DNA from: Paenibacillus sp. ACRRX
GTDB taxonomy: Bacteria; Bacillota; Bacilli; Paenibacillales; Paenibacillaceae
Length of the DNA stretch: 64,000 nucleotides
NCBI RefSeq assembly: GCF_022346885.1
Contig: NZ_JAKRNK010000001.1
Coordinates: 620,001 to 684,000, forward strand
Reading direction: 5' to 3'
Both the position numbers and the translations under genes were made by a program. Under the pieces are notes generated by a model. It ran no database searches, was not told the DNA's origin, and was given only the letters and a program-made list of their open reading frames with translations. Positions 43,638 to 52,530 of this stretch are shown piece by piece; the first letter of the stretch is position 1, and each line of letters opens with the position of its first letter.

Positions 43638-44969
43638 GTGTATTTACATGGAACTAGCACGATTAATGAACTAGGACATTTAACGATTGGCGGTTGTGAT
43701 GTGACTGATCTTAAAGCCCAGTTTGGCACGCCGCTTTATATTGTAGATGAGCAGTTAGTCAGACAGCGTAGTAGCCAATATATGGAGGCATTTCGAGCCT
43801 CTGGATTAAAGTTTCAGGTTGCTTATGCAAGCAAGGCATTTTGTGTAATGGCGATGTGCAGACTTGTGGATGAAGAGGGCTTGTCTTTGGACGTTGTGTC
43901 TGACGGTGAACTGTATACGGCGCTGCAGGCGGGCTTTCCGGCCCATCGTATCCATTTCCATGGCAATAACAAGACACCAGATGAGATTGAGATGGCGCTT
44001 GAGGCGAATATCGGATGCTTTGTGGTAGATAATTTCACTGAACTACAATTGTTGAATGTGATGGCCAAGCAGCGGGCACGGAAGGTTAGTGTATTACTTC
44101 GTGTAACACCCGGCGTAGAAGCACATACACATGAATACATTTCCACGGGACAGACGGATTCCAAGTTCGGCTTTGATATCGGCAATGGCACAGCCTATGA
44201 AGCGGTTCAGCAGGCAGCTGCAGCTGAAGGTTTGGATCTATTGGGAGTTCACTCTCACATAGGGTCACAGATCTTTGAAGTAGAAGGTTTCCAAATGGCG
44301 GTTGAACGGGTTGCTCAATTCACTCGTCAAGTGAAGGAGCAGTCAGGCGTCAGCTTCCGGGTTGTGAATTTGGGGGGCGGGTTTGGCATTCGCTATACTG
44401 AAGGAGATACACCACTTGCCGTGGCAGATTACGTTAAGGCGATTACGGATGCGGTGAAAGTTCACTTTGCAAATTTGAATGAGACATTGCCTGAAATTTG
44501 GGTTGAGCCAGGACGCAGCATCGTTGGTGATGCAGGGACAACTTTGTATACAGTCGGTTCTGTTAAAGAAATACCGGGCGTACGCAAATACGTTGCGGTT
44601 GATGGCGGGATGACGGACAATCCTCGCCCAGCCTTGTATGAATCCCGCTACGAAGCTTTGCTTGCTAATCGGGCTAATGAGAGTGCCGAAGAAGTAGTAT
44701 CTATTGCAGGTAAATGCTGTGAGAGCGGTGATATGCTCATTTGGGATTTATCGTTACCGCTTGTACAGCAGAACGATCTGTTGGCGGTATCTTGTACAGG
44801 CGCATACAATTATGCAATGGCAAGCAACTATAACCGAATTCGTAAGCCTGCAGTTGTATTTGTACAGAATGGTCAAGCGGACCTCGTTGTTGGCCGCGAG
44901 ACACACCAAGACATCGTAGGTAAGGACGTCATTCCGGCAAGATTGCAGAAAGTGTTAGTCAGTCAATAA
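43638..44969 (+). CDS. lysA: Diaminopimelate decarboxylase
   Basis: This fold-III PLP enzyme makes L-lysine from meso-diaminopimelate, the last step of lysine synthesis. The product has 443 residues. The PLP Lys is in VAYASKAFC, HFHGNNKTPDEI and GVHSHIGSQIF line the barrel, and GGGFGIRYTEGD with EPGRSIVGDAG binds phosphate. The active-site Cys region is GKCCESGDML from the partner subunit. Start GTG with GGGGAA upstream. Its position after spoVAF is the B. subtilis order. Confidence 0.97.
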   Translation: MYLHGTSTINELGHLTIGGCDVTDLKAQFGTPLYIVDEQLVRQRSSQYMEAFRASGLKFQVAYASKAFCVMAMCRLVDEEGLSLDVVSDGELYTALQAGFPAHRIHFHGNNKTPDEIEMALEANIGCFVVDNFTELQLLNVMAKQRARKVSVLLRVTPGVEAHTHEYISTGQTDSKFGFDIGNGTAYEAVQQAAAAEGLDLLGVHSHIGSQIFEVEGFQMAVERVAQFTRQVKEQSGVSFRVVNLGGGFGIRYTEGDTPLAVADYVKAITDAVKVHFANLNETLPEIWVEPGRSIVGDAGTTLYTVGSVKEIPGVRKYVAVDGGMTDNPRPALYESRYEALLANRANESAEEVVSIAGKCCESGDMLIWDLSLPLVQQNDLLAVSCTGAYNYAMASNYNRIRKPAVVFVQNGQADLVVGRETHQDIVGKDVIPARLQKVLVSQ

Positions 44970-45056
44970 TAATTGCGATAGTCGAAGCAGGCGCAACTGT
45001 TGCTAATTAGTGCGTTGTGACTTTGTTCGCTGTTGCTGGTGTATAACGAATGATCT

Positions 45057-45099
45057 ACACCGAGCTATAGGAGAATTCTCCTTGGCTCGGTGTTGCTTT
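45057..45099 (+). terminator. Terminator of lysA
   Basis: ACACCGAGC / GCTCGGTGT with an inner GGAGAATTCTCC palindrome and a TTTT tail. Confidence 0.88.
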
Positions 45100-45253
45100 T
45101 GATTAAGTGAAGTTGCTAAGCTTGGATGAAATCAGGTTGTAATTGATTTCGTTCTGGCTGTAGTCATGACGTGTTTGTTGTGTTGAGTCCACCTGCAATG
45201 ATATACTGTACACGGTGTGTTTATTTCGTATATGAGAAAGGATGTTTATTATA

Positions 45254-45682
45254 ATGAAAAAAGCAAACATCACGCTGGAAAACGGCGGCCAAGTTGTCAT
45301 TGAATTGTTCGAAAATGAAGCTCCAGGCACAGTTGCCAACTTTGAAAAATTGGCGAACGAAGGATTCTATAACGGTCTGTCCTTCCACCGTGTAATTAAA
45401 GGTTTTGTAGCTCAAGGTGGTTGTCCTAATGGTACAGGCACTGGTGGTCCAGGTTATACAATCAAATGTGAAACAGCTGGAAACACGCACAAACACGTTA
45501 AAGGTGCTTTGTCAATGGCACATGCAGGTAAAGATACAGGCGGCAGCCAGTTCTTCATCTGTTATGATGCATTCCCGCATCTTGATGGCGTACATACTGT
45601 ATTTGGCCAAGTCATCGAAGGTGTTGAACATGTTGATGCCATTAAACAAGGCGACAAAATGGCTAAAGTTGAAGTAGCATAA
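45254..45682 (+). CDS. ppiB: Peptidyl-prolyl cis-trans isomerase (cyclophilin)
   Basis: This cytosolic cyclophilin of 142 residues isomerises prolyl bonds. Conserved blocks are [62 protein letters not shown] and the [15 protein letters not shown] end. ATG 45254 is preferred over 45242 because GAAAGGA would otherwise overlap the start. It closes the conserved spoIIA-lysA-ppiB block. A decayed copy of its last third lies at 52362-52530, past the AT-rich islet that begins here. Confidence 0.95.
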   Translation: MKKANITLENGGQVVIELFENEAPGTVANFEKLANEGFYNGLSFHRVIKGFVAQGGCPNGTGTGGPGYTIKCETAGNTHKHVKGALSMAHAGKDTGGSQFFICYDAFPHLDGVHTVFGQVIEGVEHVDAIKQGDKMAKVEVA

Positions 45683-45694
45683 GCAGCAGCATAT

Positions 45695-45739
45695 AAAAAT
45701 CCTCTTAGTGTGCATTTCAATGCTCTAAGAGGATTTTTT
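45695..45739 (+). terminator. Terminator of ppiB
   Basis: A strong AAAAATCCTCTTAG / CTAAGAGGATTTTTT stem. The following 260 bp to 46002 hold no recognised gene. Confidence 0.95.
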
Positions 45740-46002
45740 ATATGCTGAAAAGTAGATCTCATCTTATCATTAAGTCGTTCCTTGTACATAAAATTATTCT
45801 AAAATAGTTAATACATTGAAAGTCAAGCAAAAGGATTTAATAAAACCAGCGATACTCATTTAACTAACTTTTAGATTGTGTTCCCGCAGAATGTTCGCGC
45901 TATTAAAATGTGGAAACCTCTATATTGATTTTCGTTCCACCTTCTCTTCCTGAACCTGTAAGATGATGATGAATCTACTATATGAGGAGAAGAGAGGATG
46001 AA

Positions 46003-46212
46003 ATGCAATTGAAGAGAATTGGTTTGATGATTTCCGTTTCCTTGTTGGTACTAACGGCTTCTTTGCCGAGTTTTCAAATTGCCCATGCTGTTGAAGCTAA
46101 ACAGAAAGGAAGCGATACTGTAAGTGGCATACAGAGCATAAAAACCTGTTATCTGGACGCACACATTGGTATGGTGTTGGGCCTTAAAGGAAAGGTGACA
46201 AATGACTATTAA
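46003..46212 (+). CDS. Small secreted peptide, first of a pair
   Basis: This 69-residue protein has a clear signal peptide (MQLKRIGLMISVSLLVLTASLP..., cleavage near AHA-VEA), leaving about 40 residues with one Cys. The ATG is preceded by GAGAGGATG. Its end overlaps the lipoprotein start by 11 bp, so the two are coupled. I do not recognise it. It may be a truncated relative of its neighbour or a processed peptide. Confidence 0.55.
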   Translation: MQLKRIGLMISVSLLVLTASLPSFQIAHAVEAKQKGSDTVSGIQSIKTCYLDAHIGMVLGLKGKVTNDY

Positions 46213-46552
46213 ACGTGTTGGTTTGATAATAATAGTTCTCATATCCATTTTCAGTTCAGGTTGTTCGGACGCTCTAAGCAATGTAAAAGCACCAAGAGAC
46301 CCAATGTTAAGTGAGGGCTTGACCGCTGGATGGATCATGTTTGAGGGAAAAAAATACCCGCTATTCGAGATATACAAGTCAGACACGTACGATGAGAAAG
46401 ATTTCGAGTCAACAAATTCAGTTACAGGATCAGATGATAAAGCACATCAAGGTTTAACGATATTTATTAATAAAAAAACAGGAAGCCTTTTTATAAAAGA
46501 TAACGTTGGTGATTTGAACTGGATGGAATATAAGGTCGAAGAAAACAAGTAA
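46202..46552 (+). CDS. Small lipoprotein, second of a pair
   Basis: This 116-residue protein has a lipoprotein signal (LIIIVLISIFSSGC lipobox). The mature acidic domain of about 95 residues contains GWIMFEGKKYPLFEIYKS and GLTIFINKKTGSLFIKD, a probable small beta fold. I do not recognise the family. The start overlaps the previous gene by 11 bp. It is probably a cell-surface protein of the outer face of the membrane. Base composition is AT-rich, like the rest of the islet. Confidence 0.65.
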   Translation: MTIKRVGLIIIVLISIFSSGCSDALSNVKAPRDPMLSEGLTAGWIMFEGKKYPLFEIYKSDTYDEKDFESTNSVTGSDDKAHQGLTIFINKKTGSLFIKDNVGDLNWMEYKVEENK

Positions 46553-46655
46553 TGATTTAACAAAGGAAATCTCAGCATTAGTCTTTAAAATGATCTCTTC
46601 TTTAAAAAATACCCCTATATCAGAATTGATAAAATGGATATAGTTGTATAAATAT

Positions 46656-46872
46656 TTACTTACTGAAAGACAAGCCTTCTATAACTATGATCTCAATCAA
46701 TCGTTGCTCTTCTTCTGTTATAGTAATACTCAATTCGTTATAAAACTTTGTTTATTGTATCTAAAGCCAACTTCTCCTTATCTCGTATATAGTCAGTAGC
46801 GATATCAGCAGTATCTAATACAACGTTAACATGATCTGTAATATTCTTATCGAGCTTTAACACGGTCATGAT
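46656..46872 (-). pseudogene. Frameshifted LLH-type phage holin remnant
   Basis: The minus-strand frame reads VLKLDKNITDHVNVVLDTAD..., then KLALDTINKVL and a stop. One base further the other frame continues NELSITITEEEQRLIEIIVIEGL to a stop at 46656. The joined product resembles the C-terminal two thirds of LLH-type phage holins and the intact gene at 56019-56405 (compare SGEEERWLELIIEECL). The N-terminal membrane helix is missing and replaced by IS-related sequence. Confidence 0.55.
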
Positions 46873-46944
46873 TCTTTTTGAAAATGACGGATTGTAATAT
46901 GAAGTGCGACGGCTAAAATAACAAAGAGCCATGAGCGGAGAGCT

Positions 46945-47170
46945 TCTAGCGTGTCTGTAGGCAAATATACCAGGGCACTTGCCGAAGGACTCAATCTTAA
47001 ACTGCAGGAGACTTGGTCACCAGAGCAGGTCGCCGAGAAACGTCGTTCCAAAGGGAAACCTTTCGTGTGCTTCGAAACGATCTACAGATGGTTATACGAG
47101 GGCGCCTCGGAGCGGGAGTCAACGCATTACGGCATAAGGGCAAGCGTCATAAGCCGATGGCAACTTGGTA
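46945..47170 (+). pseudogene. IS30-family transposase fragment
   Basis: The frame reading LKLQETWSPEQVAEKRR and FETIYRWLYEG is the diagnostic N-terminal part of IS30 transposases. After a frameshift near 47105 the next frame continues NALRHKGKRHKP, also an IS30 motif. No catalytic DDE domain or inverted ends were found, so this is a decayed fragment. Confidence 0.75.
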
Positions 47171-47245
47171 TTATCCCCTTCAAGTAGACACTTTCAAAAG
47201 CCTTGTGTGGATTAAAGCTTTCTCATGTATAACAGACAAAGCGAA

Positions 47246-47407
47246 TATGTTATGGAGGTTGAAGCTGATTCATAAGAAGCAATAGTCAAAAATGAACATT
47301 TTGATTGTATTTGTAATCATAAATCTCAGGAATTTGAAGAAGAAATAAACACATATTTATTAGGAAGTTCAATTCATTGGGTAAAGAGAAGACAAAACAG
47401 GAAATGA
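47246..47407 (+). pseudogene. Decayed reading frame of unknown family
   Basis: A frame with one internal stop reads VMEVEADS, stop, EAIVKNEHFDCICNHKS and EEEINTYLLGSSIHWVKRR before its end. The codon pattern suggests a former gene. No ribosome site or recognisable family. The remaining bases to 47572 show nothing. Confidence 0.3.
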
Positions 47408-47572
47408 TCCTTTGAAGATAATCTTTGATGATATATAAAGAGTAAAAAATAAATATAGTAATCTATTAAAAGAGTTAATCTGAATATTTATAAGGAGTAA
47501 ATTGCATATTTGTAGAAGCGACTTTGAAGAATTAACACATTGTTACAAAGAGTTAATAGATTCAGGAGAAAC

Positions 47573-47612
47573 GAATACGGCCAAACATAGAATAATATGC
47601 TTGGCCGTATTC
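47573..47612. terminator. Hairpin downstream of the secreted protein
   Basis: A perfect 12-bp GAATACGGCCAA / TTGGCCGTATTC repeat lies just past the stop of the minus-strand gene at 47629. Confidence 0.6.
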
Positions 47613-47628
47613 ATCTCTATGCAATTTA

Positions 47629-47982
47629 TTAATATACTTGATGTAAACTAACAGGTCCTAGACTACCATAAGATCCTTGGAATTGTCCTTTAAGGACATA
47701 AGTTCCTGAACTAAGATAACCTACTGAAAACTCAACAGGACTTGGAGTGGTGGGTCCGATATTCACGGTAGTTGAGAATACTTTATGAAGTTGACCGGAG
47801 GGCCCTTTGGAATAAAGCGATAGCTCAACGGTTTCATTCGTAGAACTCCATAGGCCAACACTTAATTTATGTTGAGCAGGTTGGCTAACTGTCAAATCAT
47901 GTGATGTTGCAGTATAGGCAGCAAGTGCGTTAGTAGAGAAAGAGAAGAATGCTAAAAATAGGATCAGTACTACCTTTTTCAT
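47629..47982 (-). CDS. Small secreted beta-rich protein
   Basis: This 117-residue protein starts from the ATG with GGGAGG eight bases upstream; a GTG opens the frame three codons earlier. The signal peptide (VVLILFLAFFSFSTNALA) is followed by a beta-strand-rich domain of about 95 residues with Ser/Thr-rich strands (HKLSVGLWSSTNETVELSLYS, GYLSSGTYVLKGQF), reminiscent of a small immunoglobulin-like or pre-peptidase C fold. I do not recognise the family. It has a terminator and is intact among decayed neighbours. Confidence 0.65.
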   Translation of the reverse strand: MKKVVLILFLAFFSFSTNALAAYTATSHDLTVSQPAQHKLSVGLWSSTNETVELSLYSKGPSGQLHKVFSTTVNIGPTTPSPVEFSVGYLSSGTYVLKGQFQGSYGSLGPVSLHQVY

Positions 47983-48190
47983 TAAATTCACCTCCCTTCT
48001 AATTTATGGAGTGTCTGTAGAGAAAAGGTGTGAAATGGTCAGTTTAGATAGTAATATTTTAACTATTGTATCAAAACAAAGAGTATATGCATATATATTT
48101 TGAATTAAAAAAATTACACCCGAATATGTACAAAGAGCATATACAATTAAAAAGATTATTTCATCTTAATGAAATTGGTGGTATTAAATC

Positions 48191-48529
48191 GTGAATAAAG
48201 TTACTAGAAGAATAAACGACACTCACATTATTAATTTTGTTGATGGTAAGGGCTACGCGAATTTATCACATGAATAATCTATAAAATTTTGTTTGAAACA
48301 CTGGCAGCTTGTGAAGATATGCTCGAACCGTGTAATAGCATTATGACTGCTTACTTTAAACTAGAAAATTGGCTTTATAGTGACAATGGAAAAGATAAGT
48401 CTACAGAAATTCAAGCTTCAATGATATGGGGAAGCTTTATGGATTGTAAAAGAATATAGTGACATTGATTGGGATACGATGAGAAATTTTTTTGGTGAAT
48501 TTATGAGTAAAAAGATGAATCTAAGATAA
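48191..48529 (+). pseudogene. Frameshifted gene of unknown family
   Basis: Three consecutive frames join into one protein of about 110 residues: NKVTRRINDTHIINFVDGKG..., then FETLAACEDMLEPCNSIM...KLENWLYSDNG, then KEYSDIDWDTMRNFFGEFM. Each change needs a one-base indel. The family is not recognised. The interval 47992-48190 contains no gene. Confidence 0.4.
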
Positions 48530-48641
48530 CGCGATTAAAAATTTAATGAAGGAGACTGTACTGTGTTATGAATGAAATCAGAATAAAAATGTGGGCAGAT
48601 CATGACTTTGAGGAAATATACAAATTATGGATGGGTTAGTA

Positions 48642-49057
48642 TGGGATGTCCAAAAAATTAAGGTTTCTACTGAAGGTGTCATTGATTCGGTTCAAGAAGT
48701 GGATACTGATTTAGCAGATAGAACTGGGATTGGGCGAAAAAGCCAATAAGTGTGCAATTGGGAGTAGTTGGCAGAAAACGCAATTCGCGAAAAGTGACTG
48801 GACAGAAGTTACAGATAAACTTGTCATTGTTGAGGACAAAGCACGGTGCATGATAGCTGAAGCTGATGGAGGAACCCAAGAAGAAATTAACGTAGCGTGG
48901 CAGCAACTAAAAGATGCGTCAGATGTGCTCAAACAACAAGCAATTGACTCCATGAACACAATCGCGAAAGAGGTTTAGGATCAGTTTGTGCAAGAATTAT
49001 GAAATAGGCTAAGTGATGAACAGAAAGCATATGTAAATTCGATTATTGATGTATGAA
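48642..49057 (+). pseudogene. Decayed coding region with an 82-codon open part
   Basis: A frame DVQKIKVSTEGVIDSVQEVD... ends at 48749. A second frame (48730-48978) reads WQKTQFAKSDWTEVTDKLVIVEDKAR... and WQQLKDASDVLKQQAIDSM, and continues past stops as NRLSDEQKAYVNSIIDV. The open part has no ribosome site. It is probably the helical remnant of one larger gene. Confidence 0.35.
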
Positions 49058-49187
49058 AATAAAAGAACTCAAAGAAATGTTTGACATTAAAATGATTATT
49101 GATGAATTGTTGAATAAAGCCAAAGAGATGGTAGAGAAATATTTATGCGAGAAATTAGTGTTTCTTGAGCAACTTAAGGTCAAATAG
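49053..49187 (+). CDS. Possible 44-residue helical peptide
   Basis: A short frame rich in Lys/Glu/Leu/Ile (MKIKELKEMFDIKMII..., KAKEMVEKYLCEKL) is predicted to be all helical. It starts inside the decayed region, with no convincing ribosome site. It is probably a fragment. Confidence 0.2.
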   Translation: MKIKELKEMFDIKMIIDELLNKAKEMVEKYLCEKLVFLEQLKVK

Positions 49188-49411
49188 ATACCCAATGTCA
49201 ACATAAATCTAGACGGACCATTATAAGTTTTGATGTATTCATTTATACTTTGGAGATTTATGATGATCGCGATCCTCCGCATTAAGTATTCAATTGGTAA
49301 AGAATTCTACTGATATACCGAGACCACGGGTCGATCCCAAGTTTATACGGATCGAGTAGTAGATGAGATCAAAGAAAGAGTTGAGCAGGACTTCAAGAGG
49401 AGAAGGATGAC

Positions 49412-49522
49412 ATGGTTGAAACATTATTGGAGTTGTTCTTTGCTGAATATCTTGGCGCCTTTAAAAAGTTTAAGCCGTATTTAGACGATCTTTTAACAGA
49501 TTGTTTCACGGGAGAGGTTTAA
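49412..49522 (+). CDS. Possible 36-residue small protein
   Basis: A short frame (MVETLLELFFAEYLGAFKKF...DDLLTDCF) has AGGAGAAGGA upstream of its ATG. It is amphipathic and acidic. It could be a genuine miniprotein or the tail of a lost gene. The bases between 49188 and 49411 read as a decayed frame (YTDRVVDEIKERVEQDFKRR). Confidence 0.3.
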   Translation: MVETLLELFFAEYLGAFKKFKPYLDDLLTDCFTGEV

Positions 49523-49732
49523 TACAAAGAAAAACACATGCATAAGTACAACTAAGTTAATGGAAGTAATATGATGAAAGGACTCTTATATAGGAAGGGG
49601 TGATATTATTATGGGTTGGAAAATCAAGTTTATTATAAATATGAGAATTATAAAATAGGAGATACATTAGAATGCGATGAAATGGGCTTACCATTGTTTT
49701 ATTGTAGCGTGATGAAAGTGGAAAACAGAATT

Positions 49733-49771
49733 GCTTGAGATTGTCTAATGTCTTAATAGACAATCTCAAGC
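49733..49771. terminator. Perfect 15-bp hairpin
   Basis: GCTTGAGATTGTCTA / TAGACAATCTCAAGC with a nine-base loop lies 14 bp past the stop of the minus-strand secreted protein at 49785. Confidence 0.7.
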
Positions 49772-49784
49772 ATTCGTTACTTCA

Positions 49785-50084
49785 TTATTGTTTGATCCAT
49801 ATAGTCCACCAATGTGTATTAGTGGTTAAATTATCATCAATACTTGAAAAATAGTATGTAGAACCATTGTATTGAATTGTAGAACTAGTAGTAAAGTCGC
49901 TTCTTTTGTAATCTTTTTTAGCATATGCTATTCCGACCGCATTACATGTTGGACAGTAAAAAGGTTTAATTATAGAATTTAAATGAGACTGAGATACATT
50001 AGTAGGTAGTGCAGCAGCAGGCATAACCATCATTATGGTTACAGAGGCTGATACTAAAGCGGTAATAATTTGTTTCTTGAGCAA
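49785..50084 (-). CDS. Small secreted protein with CxxC
   Basis: This 99-residue protein starts at TTG with AGGAGGG eight bases upstream. The signal peptide (ITALVSASVTIMMVMPAAA) is followed by a mature domain with a CPTC pair and aromatic C-terminus (STYYFSSIDDNLTTNTHWW). It may be disulfide-containing or metal-binding. The family is not recognised. It has its own hairpin terminator and is one of four signal-bearing small proteins in the islet. Confidence 0.65.
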   Translation of the reverse strand: MLKKQIITALVSASVTIMMVMPAAALPTNVSQSHLNSIIKPFYCPTCNAVGIAYAKKDYKRSDFTTSSTIQYNGSTYYFSSIDDNLTTNTHWWTIWIKQ

Positions 50085-50298
50085 TGCAAATCCCTCCTAA
50101 AATTGTTTTGATCGAACAAGTATCTAAACAATTAAACTCATACTTTATAGGATATGGATGCAAGTCCTCGATTATTACTTTTCTGATGGCATTGATACAT
50201 TGTTTTTACATGATCAAATTTTATGGGAAAAATTACAAAAATATAAGTAAATAACTAACCCTATAATTAAGAGAGTACAATGGATTGTCAACACTAAA

Positions 50299-50430
50299 TC
50301 AGACTACTTTTTTAAGGGCTCGTTTCTTGAACTCGATAGAGCTTAAATAACCTAGGGTTCCATGAACACGGTGAAGATTAAACCATTTCATGTAATCATC
50401 AAGCTCAAGTTTTAGATACAATAAGAACAA
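50299..50430 (-). pseudogene. IS3-family transposase C-terminal fragment
   Basis: The minus-strand frame reads LELDDYMKWFNLHRVHGTLG, then YLSSIEFKK and a stop. This is the typical end of IS3/IS150 group transposases (YI.WYN..R.H..LGY.SP.E). Upstream domains are absent. Confidence 0.75.
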
Positions 50431-51192
50431 AAATCACCAAGACAAAATCATTGGCAAGTATTAGCTGGTTTTTCTGTCCAACTTACTGTAGCCGATCCAG
50501 GATGTCATTACGCAAAATCAAAGGTGTTAACGGTTCTGAGAATCTAGATTTTGCTTTATTTTGCTTTTAGGTTTGATGAATAAACTATTATATAGAATAA
50601 GGGAGATGGACTAAAATGCATGGTTATCAAAATAAAAAATAAGGACAAATGGATTATGAAAAGGCTTATTATGCATAAGCCTACTTATCATGATGAAACT
50701 CCACGAAAACAATGGTCAGAACTTAGTGACATAGCATGATGGTCATGGTCACGAAAAACAACTGTGTTGGATTATAAATAATAAGATGAGTGGAGCGAGT
50801 AAATGGGTTACATTTGGTGTGAATACAAGGGATAGATTTTCTACTGTTTTATTATGACGATTCCAACTAAAGATAATCTACTTCATAGAATATCTTATAC
50901 TCAAGGCGCAATTAGATTTTATAAAGAAAACAAGAATCTTGAACAAGTGTAATTATTGCAGGATGAAATAACATAATATACAAAAAAGTTTGAAAACAAT
51001 AAAACAATAAAACAATAAAACAATAAAATGTTACTTTTAACTGAGATTAATACATTTATAGAAAAGACTATTTTGATGAAATCTTTTTAGTAAATAATTA
51101 GATGGTGGTTGATTAAAGTGGTTTTAATTGTTAAAATATTCCTAGATAAACACAATCCAATACATCACTATAATATGTAGGAGAGTGTACCC
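50431..51192. other. Gene-poor AT-rich stretch
   Basis: No supported coding frame. It contains a CTGTCCAACTT motif at about 50476, short open frames without ribosome sites near 50640-50950, and the AAAACAAT repeat at 50993. Confidence 0.4.
50993..51024. repeat. Tandem AAAACAAT x4
   Basis: Four perfect copies of an 8-base unit followed by AAAATG. A simple-sequence repeat prone to length change. Confidence 0.9.
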
Positions 51193-51630
51193 TTGAAAAA
51201 ACAGTTAATCGTATTGACCGCAGCTTTATCATTACTAATCCTTCCTACCAGCATCTTCGCCCAAAGTAACCATTCCTACAATGCTAACATGAATTCAATC
51301 AAAACTATCAAACTTCTTGGAGGGTATGAATCTAAGGATGGCGTGCTGCCAAGTAGTGGAGAAGTTGAATATTCTTTTACTTACAATAAGTCAGACGGTG
51401 CTAACTTTAGAATATACTTAGGAGACGACAACAAAAAAGGAATGAAGCTCGTAGTTTATGATCCAGATAACAATGAGTTTGCTTCGGGCAAAACTAATGC
51501 GGGAAACAACTGGCGTGTTTTGCTGGATACGAAACCAAAAAAGGAAGGCGATTACACAATAAAGATTGTATCTAATGACGGAGATGGTGGTTGGGATTAC
51601 TCATACTCTTCAGCTGCTAGATCATATTAA
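51193..51630 (+). CDS. Secreted beta-sandwich protein
   Basis: This 145-residue protein starts at TTG with AGGAGAG upstream. The signal peptide is LIVLTAALSLLILPTSIFAQ. The mature domain of about 120 residues, with strands EVEYSFTYNKSDGANFRIYLG, MKLVVYDPDNNEFASG, DYTIKIVSNDGDGGWDYSYS, resembles pre-peptidase C-terminal or similar carbohydrate/protein-binding jelly-roll domains. The family is not certain. A terminator follows. It is intact in an otherwise decayed region. Confidence 0.7.
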   Translation: MKKQLIVLTAALSLLILPTSIFAQSNHSYNANMNSIKTIKLLGGYESKDGVLPSSGEVEYSFTYNKSDGANFRIYLGDDNKKGMKLVVYDPDNNEFASGKTNAGNNWRVLLDTKPKKEGDYTIKIVSNDGDGGWDYSYSSAARSY

Positions 51631-51641
51631 TTAAATAATAT

Positions 51642-51688
51642 AAGGGTTATCTCGTTGGCACTTTTTATGGCTAACTGATAACCCTTTT
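51642..51688. terminator. Terminator between convergent islet genes
   Basis: AAGGGTTATC / GATAACCCTT with a 25-base loop and TTT. It serves the secreted protein and the convergent coiled-coil gene. Confidence 0.75.
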
Positions 51689-51692
51689 AATG

Positions 51693-51986
51693 TTAACCAG
51701 TTTTCATACCTTTATCTATTGCACCCATTTTGTTAGCTCGTCTCAATATTTGCATCAGTTGATCTAAATCCTCTGTACTACTGTTCCTTTTTAAATCAGC
51801 ATTCTCTTGTTTCAGTTTTTCAATAGTCTGTTCTTTTTCATTTAATAGACTTTCAATCTGACTAAGATATGAAGTGATTGAATTGATAACTGAGTCCATT
51901 TCATAATTATAGTTAATATTTACATTTTGTTTAAGTGCGATCTTTTTAGACTTCGCGTTTCGTATGAAGTCCTTATAACTCCACAT
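51693..51986 (-). CDS. Coiled-coil protein of unknown function
   Basis: This 97-residue protein has a basic N-terminal segment (MWSYKDFIRNAKSKKIALKQN) and a long coiled coil (about 30-70, SQIESLLNEKEQTIEKLKQEN), ending in a polar tail. No ribosome site as good as its neighbours was seen, and the family is not recognised. It may be a regulator fragment or a phage-derived protein. Confidence 0.4.
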   Translation of the reverse strand: MWSYKDFIRNAKSKKIALKQNVNINYNYEMDSVINSITSYLSQIESLLNEKEQTIEKLKQENADLKRNSSTEDLDQLMQILRRANKMGAIDKGMKTG

Positions 51987-51989
51987 ACT

Positions 51990-52160
51990 TACGAGTCAAA
52001 GTATTGGAAACCATAAACGGAGAACCGGTTAGAGATAGTATAAAATTAATCTACAACTTGGTATTTAGAGAAGTTGAACCTGATCTTAAAAAAGGGATGA
52101 AAATAGTTACTGCTATTTCCGCAGGTAAATATGCTAATGAAGGGAAATATACTTCCTAAG
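51990..52160 (+). pseudogene. Decayed fragment of unknown family
   Basis: The frame KVLETINGEPVRDSIKLIYNLVF, then EVEPDLKKGMKIVTAISAGKYANEGKY, ends at a stop near 52159, with no start or ribosome site. It is probably the internal part of a lost gene. The following 200 bp show nothing. Confidence 0.3.
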
Positions 52161-52361
52161 ATGTGGAACTTACTATATAGTAGACAATGATTATATGCTT
52201 TCAGCAGTAGATGACGAGTTCTCTATGCAGATGAACGGAAGGACGTTAAAAACTTTATTGATGAAATCAACACGCTACCATTACCTGCTCCTCGTTAATG
52301 AAAGACGGTAATAGTTGTTGTGATGAGCAAGTCTTATGTTTATTCCTCAATATTCCAATTT

Positions 52362-52530
52362 GATGGCTGATGCAGGCAAAGATAGAGGTGGGAAACAATT
52401 TTCATCTGTAGTGATGCAGTCCATCATCTTGATGACGTAAAATACTGTATTTGGCCAGGTCATCCAAAGTGTTGAACATGTCGATGCTATAAAACAAGGC
52501 GACAAAATGGTGAAGGTTAAAGTACAATAA
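52362..52530 (+). pseudogene. Decayed copy of the ppiB 3' end
   Basis: This stretch aligns along its whole length with the last 168 bp of ppiB (45515-45682): ATGGCnnATGCAGGnAAAGATA..., CATCTTGATG, ACTGTATTTGGCCAnGTCAT, GTTGAACATGT, and AAACAAGGCGACAAAATGG, at roughly 80 percent identity. A one-base deletion and a later one-base insertion shift the frame in the middle, and no 5' part is present. It marks the right edge of the islet that starts after intact ppiB. Confidence 0.85.

Noticed and set aside
50993-51024. CRISPR-like array
   Set aside because: The repeat is a contiguous 8-base tandem without spacers.
45515-52530. Clean attL/attR pair of a recently integrated element
   Set aside because: The two ppiB ends differ by roughly a fifth of positions and carry indels, and no integrase is present; only an old event could fit.
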